From positions 26,121,653 to 26,185,652 of the forward strand of contig CM064690.1 of assembly GCA_032717465.1 (NCBI GenBank): a DNA stretch of 64,000 bases. Reading direction: 5' to 3'. The position numbers were made by a program, and so were the translations under genes. Positions 56,310 through 64,000 of the stretch are shown in pieces. Position 1 is the first letter of the stretch; each line of letters begins with the position of its first letter. A model generated the notes under the pieces. That model had not been told where the DNA came from, ran no database searches, and saw nothing but the letters and a program-made list of their open reading frames with translations. Source of the DNA: Coenobita brevimanus. Taxonomy: Eukaryota > Arthropoda > Malacostraca > Decapoda > Coenobitidae.

Positions 56310-58150
56310 TGGTGAGGAGGCTATAGAAGCCACAGCTAAGATACTTCTGAAATGGAAAAGGAAACAGGACTACTGGGCTGCCAAGTGTACGGCTAGAAGT
56401 GAGGTAAACTGGACAAATTTTGAGTCTCTCACTGAATAACCAAAATACCAATGAAAGGAGTATGGTATTCAAGATGGCAAATCAGATGAAGCGGGAAAAC
56501 AGGAATATCACAGGTGCCAGTGTATGACGACCAAAGGAAAGTTAGTGGTGGACAGTTAGGATGTGAAAAACTCCTGTAGTGATTTTAACCAGCTGCTGAA
56601 TGAGGAGATTGGCTGGTGCTGCTACTATGAGCAGGGCAATAGGCAGGATGCAGTTGGGGAACGTGGCGGGTGTGTCTGGGAAGACCAATATGCTGAACAT
56701 CTCAGGAGATATAAAATGTATCCCAGATGACTGAAGAGTGATTTTAAATGCGTACAACAGGAAGAGTGATGTCCTAGATAGAGGAAATCATAGAGGCATA
56801 AAATATTTGAACCATGTAATGAAGGTAATGGAGTGAGTACTATAAGGTATGATAAGGGAAAGTAAATAATGATGAGATGTAGTTTGGATTTAAGTAAAGG
56901 GACCACTGATGCCATATTCATTGTCTGACAGATTCAGGAAAAAAAATATAGGATATAGAAAACTATACTTTTATTTGATTCAGTGAATATTGGAGAAGGT
57001 CTTTCAGTTCCTTGGGAGGTGAAGAATGAAAAAGCTTTGGATCAAGGAGTGACTGGTAAGAGTGGTTATAGCTGTGTAGGGGATCAAACCTAGGTGAGTG
57101 TGAATGGAGATTTAAGTTATTAATTATCTGTAAATGTTAGCATACATCTCGAGTCAGTCTTGAGCCCATTACTGTTTTTCATTGAACTTGAAGCTCTGAC
57201 GACTTCAATGGGAGATGTATGCCGATGACAGTGTTGACTGCAAAGAATGAATGGGAGGTGGACAAAAGATATAGGCTATGTAGGGACTGAATGAGGCACA
57301 AGGGTCTGAGCGTAAATGTTGATGAAACAAAGGTGATATCTAGGGCTGGTGGCAGTACTGTCAATGCAGAGGAAGTGTGGTTGTGTGTTGTTTGCCATAA
57401 GGGTCTGAGAAGGAACTCCATCTCGTGCAGTGTTTGTGATAAGTGGGTGCATAAGAGATGCAGTGGTACTAGAGGCAGACTGCGAAATAATGCTGATTTC
57501 ATAAGTGCGGTGTGTCGGGGAAAGCACATACAGATTGTCAAGATGTGAAAAGATTGGCCTTGCCGGAGAGTGAATATGGATGAGTTTTAGTTGGGGAACA
57601 TACGTGCTGACGGTGGGGCTGTGGCTAGGTTTCTGAGTGGTTGGAGGAAGTACAGGAAGTGGTTCTCTCTCCTGACAAAGGGTTCTTCCTCCATGGTAAG
57701 GAATCTTTGTATGTAGCAGGTTAATGTAACGCAGTACCAGTATGGTAGTTGGACCTGTAGAGTGCACAGAGGATACTCGTAAGTTCAAACGTACAAAAAT
57801 GACAATGAATACATGGATGTGTATCGCTACCCTGAATCTGAGGTCTGGAGGGACTAGAATTACAACTGAAGATAGAGAAGAAGAATGGGACTGGAGTGTA
57901 TTGGTGCTGTGATGAGGACGGGTTTACTGAAATGGTTTAGGCATGTGGAGAGGACCGGGGATGATAAATGGGTGCAGAAAGTGAGAAGTGTGAACATTGG
58001 GGTTAGGGCTGTGAGGCAAGGGAGGGGGCAGAGACACAACAGGAACACTGCCAGAGCAGAGAGCTGCCATTAGGTGACCAAGGCACATGCAAGCAAGCAT
58101 ATTGGAGCCTTTCTAAACGATATATGAATGATACGCGACTGCAACATTTA
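56310..58150 (+). pseudogene. LINE family B, RT with PHD-like finger, broken
   Basis: Motifs appear in order across shifting frames: linker WKRKQDYWAAKC, MANQMKRENRN, RT-0 IGRMQLGNVAGVSG, RT-1 RGNHRGIKYLNHVMKVME, KGTTDAIFIV, SVLSPLLFFIELEAL, then catalytic YADD. A C-x2-C, C-x2-C, H-x2-C knuckle follows at 57381-57540 (WLCVVCHKG, CSVCDKWVHKRC), with the last Cys pair reduced to one. C-terminal pieces (ADGGAVARFLSGWRKY, LKWFRHVERTGDDKW) lead to the shared tail near 58130. Non-LTR RT gene, 5'-truncated, with many stops. Confidence 0.85.
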
Positions 58151-58479
58151 CCTCGTTGCAGTTTTTACAAACAGGGAAATATTTACCTCTTTACAATTAG
58201 ATAAAGATCTCTATCAGGAATTGATTTTAAAAATATGCTAATGACCAAACGTACCACTGACAGGCCAAACATCCCCCATACAGAAATATCAATAATAACC
58301 ATCATTTACCATATACTAGATCCAGAAAACCAACACAAACACGATACACCACAGCTCCAAACTTACACTAACATACCATAAAATACCTTATACCACACCT
58401 CTACACAATTCCACACCCTGTGAAATAATAGGTCACTTTCAATGCTTTTAGTAATGTTCTCCTTCAATATTCTGGACTC

Positions 58480-58700
58480 CAGTAGCCTTGCCTTAAACAC
58501 CCTGCCCCATTCTCGTCGGGTAAGGAGGCTCCCCAATACCTCTACCTTATTTATTTATTTATGGATATGACTGGTTAATATTTTGTAGGTTATCTATACA
58601 AGGTATGGTGATATTAGGTGGATTTATGTGAGAAAGGGACAGTAAGGTGTAATGGGCTAAATAAATCTCTTAGGAAAAAGGTGTTACGGAACTTCCTTAA
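58480..58700. repeat. Interspersed repeat R3, copy 2
   Basis: It ends in taggaaaaaggtgttacgga plus acttccttaactg. It is collinear with the 1.0-1.25 kb copy. The uninterrupted cttccttaactg shows the TTAA target sequence used in copy 3. Confidence 0.6.
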
Positions 58701-59438
58701 CTGATGAGAAAATGGCCTCTAGTCTTGAAGGGAGAAATAAGGGTTGTGGTGGAGTTTAGTGGCCTACTTGTTAGCATTTTAGATCCTAAGATGGTGGATG
58801 CAGTTACGGCAAGATTTATTTTTGTTAAGCTTTATGTATAAAAATCATGGGTTTTGGAAGTCATGTTCACTGTCTATACCCCAAGTCTATGGTGTGGGTT
58901 TAAACAATGAAATCTTAGCTTGTGCACTGTGAGGTGATTGTTTTTAATCAATTTTGCTCAGATCTGTGTCCTACAGCTAATTTAAGTGCCCAGTGGCAGA
59001 CTACACTAATGGCTCCACGTCTATCACAGCACTTCATGACTAGTATATTTTAGAATAGTGCTACAGCTCCACATTAACGATGGACACTAATTACAGGCCA
59101 AGTTAATGAAACAGGTAGAGTACAATAATCATGGTTACTGCAGCTTGACAGACCTAGTCCTTTGGGCCATGGCTGGTGAAGCTCCTTCTGTCAAAACTAG
59201 TAAATTACTAACAGTTTAAGGTTAAGACATACTGTATAAACCTTATGTAAGAGACCTTCAAAGAAAAATCACCTATATATCCCTCCCCTTGCATAAACAA
59301 AGACACTAAACCATGAGTTACGAGTAGTCAAGAAACAGAAGTCTAGGGAAATATATGTTTGGTTACACAGACCACTGGTACTTTTAGCACCAACGGAACT
59401 TGAAAGCACCCTTTAAATTCATGGGTCTTCAGCTGACT

Positions 59439-59650
59439 ATTCAGAGTGCTTCAAGGGAAAGAGCTAGGGTTCCCAATTTGGCTATTTTGGTTAAGTCTAT
59501 AAAAGTTTAAGACTAACAGACTTCAGTTACTTGAAATTATTTTTTTTATTCAGAGTGCTTCAAGGGAAAGAGCTAGGGTTCCCAATTTGGCTACTTTGGT
59601 TAAATCTAAAAGTTTAAGACTAACAGACTTCAGTTACTTGAATTTATTTT
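59439..59650. repeat. 109-bp tandem duplication
   Basis: The unit starting attcagagtgcttcaaggga at 59439 is repeated from 59548 with only a few substitutions and small gaps near the A/T runs. A 60-codon frame overlaps unit 2 but has no support. Confidence 0.93.
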
Positions 59651-60164
59651 TTATTTTTTATTTTTTTGGCAAATTAAAACTGATTTGCTTGACACCTTTT
59701 AAGGCAAGTTTTGCCTCTGACAGCAAGTGGGAGAACCTTACAGAGGCAAGATTCAAGAGAAAACCTTAAGTGTGCTCATCTTTTTTAGTAGCCAGTTAAA
59801 AGCCTCCCTGGAACGAACACGATGGCTATGATAGTTGTAGTGGCCTTGACTGATAGTTGTGGTCTTGGGAAGCTGTCATATAGAAAATCGTTAGCCACCT
59901 ATTTTATATGCTAGCATACAGAAAATTATTAGCCACTCATTTACATGCTATCTAATATATAAAATTTAGTTTCTGAACCATTATTAATCTTGCAGAATGT
60001 TATTCTGCATACTATGCCTAATCTGTGATTATTTCTAAATTCTAAAATACTACCAAAATGTAGTGCTGTCTACTTCTTTTTTCCTCTATTTTTCTGTATG
60101 CCTTCCTCTGTTCCTGCTTATCGCCTTATCCTTCCCATATTACTTTCCCGCTTCATGTGGCTCT

Positions 60165-60690
60165 ACACTGAGTAGGAGCATAAATGGTTTTCTTTAGCCC
60201 AGGAAAAGTGGCAAGGCTAGGTGGTAACCATATAACCAAATTACAAGGTAATGTGGAGCCTTCTATGGTGCCCCTGTTAACTAGGTGGGGACCAATGTGA
60301 CATATCCAGGAACCAAACCACACTTTTCCCTGTGTCTGTCACAAGGCACTCAACCATAATGGAACATCAGTTCACTCCATGGGATGGCCCTGCAGGACTG
60401 GTTACTTACCTGCAGTTGATCAGACTGCTTGGCCAGACAAACTGGTTAATCAAGTTGTTTTAGATATCCTAATACAGGCAAGTCCTGTTATACGAGCATC
60501 CACTATGTGAGACACCAATATGAAAATGGACAAAGAAACCATTTCAAACTCAAGGGACTGCCCTGAAAGGTTGGCTACTTGACTGCAGTTGATAGTCTGC
60601 TCAGCCTCACAGACTGGTTAATCAATTAGTTCTAGATACCCTAATACAGGAGGGTGCCATTATATGAGCATCCGCTAAACGAGAATGGGT
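60165..60690 (+). mobile_element. Mosaic SINE-like repeat R6, copy 2, with local duplication
   Basis: About 60165-60480 matches the 17.6-17.9 kb copy from 'tctacactgagtaggagc' through 'gggatggccctgcagg'. Its last ~130 bp (a ctgcagttgat block, 'gactggttaatcaa', 'agataccctaatacagg', 'atgagcatccgct') are then repeated at about 60555-60690. Confidence 0.6.
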
Positions 60691-61555
60691 AATTTAGACC
60701 CAAATTTGGTCATGTGAGCAGTACTGTACTCAGTTATATAAGTTTTTGCAAACCTTTTCTTCAGTCTGTTGAGTTTCTGATAACCATGCAGTCCTCCATT
60801 AACATATTCCACTTGTATTACGACCTGCCTCTAAGCTATTCATAAATGGAAACCTGATGTAGATATAAAGTAAATCTGCCAACAATCTACTGCACATTCT
60901 GTAACTATTCCTGTTATAACTGACGTTTTCCTCCAAAGCACCGTTTGTCAAGTACTGCATATCTTCAGTTCCACATTACCCTTCATGCGTAAGGGCTAGG
61001 CTAGTCTATCCTGATACTGTATTTAGGGGAACAGTTGCTTAAAGGGTGGCATCATATGGCCAACAAACAATCCCTGATACAAACCCTCATGCCCTACCAG
61101 CTAACTAAACATCTGATCATCATAAATTCCTTTAAATTTAATGTTTTCAAAGTCAGGCAATTTAAGCTCACTAGAGTAAGGATGGTTAATGAGGTGGTGG
61201 AGGTCAAACTTTACAACCAGAAATTCATTAATATTGATAGGTAAGCATATTACTTTTAAAGATAGCAATTATGTCATGTTTCCTCATGAATTCCCTACAC
61301 TGAATGGTATGAGACAGCACTTTGCTTATGGACTGGAGGTAAAACAAATGCCAAAACTAGATAATTACTTGGCCAATTGCTAGAATTTAAAAACCTTACA
61401 CATGCAAGACTTCTAACTCTGACCATCAAATGCATCTATACAAACAATGTAACTTCCCTATTCAAAGCTGCAAACCAATGTAATCCTGTCATTTAAAGTA
61501 TATTAAAAGTTTGTCTTCTGTAACACGTTTCATTCTATGACAGTCATTCTTTGGC
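60691..61555. other. No gene recognised
   Basis: AT-rich. Two overlapping plus frames at 61035-61383 lack recognisable motifs. Confidence 0.5.
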
Positions 61556-61727
61556 TCGTATTCGTCTGATACAGAAGCTCCCAAACACCTTTTCCTTGAC
61601 AATTTTTTTGTTTTATGTCTGCTTAATATTCTTTTGATATTTATGTACAGTATAGCTACTGGAATGATTTATATAGCAAGAACGGTATGAATAAAAATAA
61701 CACAGGAAAAGACGTTAGGGAACTTCC
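61556..61727. repeat. Interspersed repeat R3, copy 3, target of TTAA element
   Basis: Diverged R3 sequence ending 'gacgttagggaacttcc' directly before TTAA at 61728. Copy 2 reads 'gttacggaacttccttaactg' at this place, so the transposon sits at the repeat's own TTAA. Confidence 0.55.
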
Positions 61728-62082
61728 TTAACCCCTTAACCGCGAAGTATCACTTTCGTGACGCTCAGGAGCAATGGATCATACCGCGGGGCGTCACTTT
61801 TGTGATTCTGTGTTATTTTGAATTCTCCCGGGCTTTCAAGTGGTAACTGCCAGTGTCCAACAATAGTCAGCACTGCTAATGTCATTTGTACTCCCATTAT
61901 TGTTGACAATTTAGCTATTTATCCCCGTTCTTGACTCTCCTCCCTACCTCCCCTCCATTACCCTCTCCTCTCGCACGCCCGACCGCGCTGCGCTAAGCAA
62001 ATCTTTCCCAGAATTTTCCACTGATTTCATCCATTGAAATATGCCCTATGCCCTATTCTTATACAAAGTAATATATACCAAA

Positions 62083-62120
<38 letters not shown>

Positions 62121-62422
62121 AACTGATAGTGCCATACACCTGGAGTTGGCTAATTATCACCTGGCAACACCCCATGTGCACCTGTTCGCCAATTTTCCCT
62201 GGTAATTTCCCCTTGAAATATGCCGTGTAGTCTATTCTCGTAATAAAAATATATATATGAAAGGAAGAGAGAAGCCTAAGTGACATTTACATTCACCTGG
62301 AACTACCTAATTTCTTGCCAATCATTTCACAGCACAAATTAGCAGCTGTCACCTCGCTGACATTGTCAACCCTTGGGGGCCCCATATCCGCTTCATCATT
62401 TAGTTCAGTGTTGTTTCTTGAG

Positions 62423-62707
62423 ATGAATGCACGTAGCACTCGCACCCCTCCATTTCCGCCGCTTCTAGAGGGCCCTGTGACCTCTACCCCTACTAAACCT
62501 CGTGTGGGAAGGGGTAAAAGACTAAATAACTCTGCTGTGGAGTGTGAACTGGCTAATTTATCCATGATAATGATGGACAGTGACTACAATCTTTCTGGTG
62601 AATCGTGTGATGAGCCAGTGGAGGAAATGGTGATAAACTACGAGTGCTTCAGTGTCCCAAGTTCATCCTGGCTCCAAGGGAAAAGAGCCCTTATTTACTG
62701 GAAGTGA
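62423..62707 (+). CDS. Short ORF of the TTAA element, copy 2
   Basis: 94 codons from ATG at 62423. An open frame also extends upstream to 62315, but the homologous copy starts at the downstream position. It shares GPVTSTPTKP, GRGK, SAVE, ELANL and MIMMDSD with copy 1. It is Ser/Asp/Glu-rich with no catalytic motif. It continues about 30 residues beyond where copy 1 stops (ending GKRALIYWK). It may be an N-terminal transposase remnant or a small element-encoded protein. Expression is unknown. Confidence 0.45.
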   Translation: MNARSTRTPPFPPLLEGPVTSTPTKPRVGRGKRLNNSAVECELANLSMIMMDSDYNLSGESCDEPVEEMVINYECFSVPSSSWLQGKRALIYWK

Positions 62708-63107
62708 CTGTATAACAGTGTAAATAAAATAATGTAAATAATTACTAATATAAGAATATGAGTACAAATACTTGGAGTAATGACATTCAAAGCTTTGCTC
62801 TCTACGCTAGTTTACTGAACGAATGAAAATAAACTACTATTACTGAAGGAAACTTAAGGATAAGTACTATATATATATATATGTGTAATAAAGTAATAGG
62901 AATATAAAGTGTGAGTGTCTTTATTAATAATAAATGAAAATACCAGCGGGGAACAAGCACAAGTGGGAAGCTCATACGCGCTCGTAATATTCATTGCTTT
63001 CACTTTTTTTTTTTTTTTTTTTTCGTGTGTATGGATTCCAAACTATTTGAAAATCATAGAATAGTGTTTCTAGTGATAATATCAGGCTGTGGTAATCATA
63101 TTATGGG

Positions 63108-63350
63108 GTGTCGCGAAGTGTAAAGTGGAGACCGTTACCCAACTTCAGAAGTCTCCACAAGTCCTACGGTACTCGACAAGGGCTCAACAAACATCCTAGG
63201 AGAAAGCTGAAGGTATGTGCCATATACATATGTAATTATAATATTCTAGGACTAATAACTGATTTATGGGAAATATTTTTACAAAGTCTGTTGGAGCGCG
63301 AATATTCTCGAGGGACACGCAAGGAGCACCAAAACAACCCCGCGGTTTAG
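63108..63350 (+). other. Conserved 3' block of TTAA element (open in both copies)
   Basis: This block and its counterpart at 21814-22077 (minus) both remain open and give similar peptides (LPNFRSLHKSYGTRQ versus LPNFKSLHKSYGSRQ). The substitutions fall at all codon positions and one copy has a 2-nt gap upstream. Subterminal DNA conserved for transposition is therefore as likely as a coding exon. Confidence 0.3.
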
Positions 63351-63357
63351 GGGTTAA

Positions 63358-64000
63358 GGGGAGAGGCTGAGTGAAATGTGAAAATTATCGGAAACTGAAG
63401 AAAAATTTCTATACGTTCAGGCAGGCTTTCTGAACAGCTGTGTCAAGTATTACGACAATTTGTCAACTTCTGGGGGAGTTACGGGTATTTTTGTCAAGTT
63501 TACCCAGGAGCCCGTTGTAAGAACATGGGTCAAACGCATCCCCCTCCCCCCCAAATGTTTTTTATATTATTATTATTATTATTATTTTTAGGATTATGAT
63601 GCAGAGCGGTAAAAGAACAAGGTTTGCATGTCAAGTGAATCCTGGACCAGAATTGTGAGTATGGGTCATCTTTACTTCTGCATCTTGGTTCCCTCTGATA
63701 CCCTGGGGGTTTTAAAACTTTGTACTTTAGAGGGAATATCTATTGCTTAATTGCCTTCAAGGTATATGTGCATCCTCAGGGGATCAGGTACCAGTGTCTA
63801 GTCATAAATGTACATACATACCACAAAAAAAGGTATAAGAGCAGCACTACATTCCATGTAAATTTAGACACGATTTGAAAAATTGTAATTTTTCACATTT
63901 AACAATTATCTACTGTACTTCCTTATTAAACCTAGGCCCATGAATTTTTGTCAGATTCTTAAACATTAGTATGTCTACTAGATTTTTTTTTTCTTCTTTT
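63358..64000. other. No gene recognised
   Basis: AT-rich sequence with an ATT tract at about 63565-63586 and a poly(T) run close to the window end. No repeat family or coding signal is visible. Confidence 0.5.

Larger units (their letters stand above)
61728..63357 (+). mobile_element. piggyBac-like TTAA element, copy 2
   Basis: TTAA at 61728-61731 and 63354-63357 bounds a 1.63-kb unit with 13-bp inverted termini CCCCTTAACCGCG and CCCCTAAACCGCG (one mismatch). The interior matches copy 1 in reverse order and orientation: a 'gatcataccg' block, 'gggcgtcacttttgtgattc', 'cgggctttcaagtggt', the short open frame, and a 3' block around 'aagtcctacggtactcgaca'. A (TA)n tract at about 62085-62118 has expanded in this copy only. 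No catalytic transposase domain is present. Confidence 0.82.

Noticed and set aside
62059..62286. Minus-strand frame at the TA tract
   Set aside because: The Ile/Tyr run is the (TA)n tract and the rest is non-coding interior of the TTAA element.

Overview
The window looks like intergenic or intronic DNA from a large, repeat-rich arthropod genome, most likely a decapod crustacean. This is an inference from three things: very dense GA/CT, CA/GT, TA and trinucleotide microsatellites, SINE-like repeats with 3' microsatellite tails, and several decayed LINE families whose peptide signatures (FADD, YADD and a CxxC/H/C zinc knuckle behind the reverse transcriptase) I associate with crustacean and other invertebrate non-LTR elements. 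I recognise no intact host protein-coding gene. Nearly all longer open frames come from simple repeats or dead retrotransposons.

Layout. 1-10.7 kb: alternating polypurine and polypyrimidine blocks with microsatellites, a 32-bp minisatellite and a small TTA-flanked MITE. 11.4-11.7 kb: a tRNA-derived SINE between two (TA)n tracts. 13.7-14.8 kb: a SINE-like repeat (here called R1) split by a 725-bp TTAA-flanked insertion. 15.8-16.5 kb: a broken C2H2 zinc-finger remnant, then a CpG-rich patch resembling a promoter and first exon. 16.8-17.9 kb: a LINE fragment and a mosaic SINE. 21.6-26.3 kb: a nest in which a candidate DNA transposon contains a piggyBac-like TTAA element and an R1 copy. 26.4-33.9 kb: reverse-transcriptase fossils of several families. 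34.2-36.9 kb: a diverged local duplication carrying a 20-bp minisatellite in one copy. 39.5-40.5 kb: an inverted LINE copy. 42.7-45.3 kb: GT repeats and a three-fold ~0.5 kb repeat. 46.75-48.63 kb: a 1.9-kb CCA-based array. 49.16-49.83 kb: five consecutive stem-loops. 50.3-53.7 kb: AT-rich, repeat-poor DNA that may be the long 3' UTR of a minus-strand gene. 54-58.2 kb: LINE fragments, including a 1.8-kb copy with a PHD-like finger. 61.73-63.36 kb: a second copy of the piggyBac-like element in inverted orientation.

The parts interact as mobile DNA. Paralogous copies inside the window let insertions be read as empty versus filled sites, which gives exact TTAA boundaries. The best leads are the two TTAA elements sharing a short N-terminal-like open frame, the TTAA element inside R1, the stem-loop cluster, and a broken coding remnant inside the 21.6-26.3 kb element. 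Host-gene evidence is limited to three weak candidates: a promoter-like exon at 16.4 kb, a short terminal exon at 53.7 kb (minus), and a signal-peptide-like first exon at 55.6 kb (plus). Superfamily names are inferred from termini and motifs. No database search was possible.
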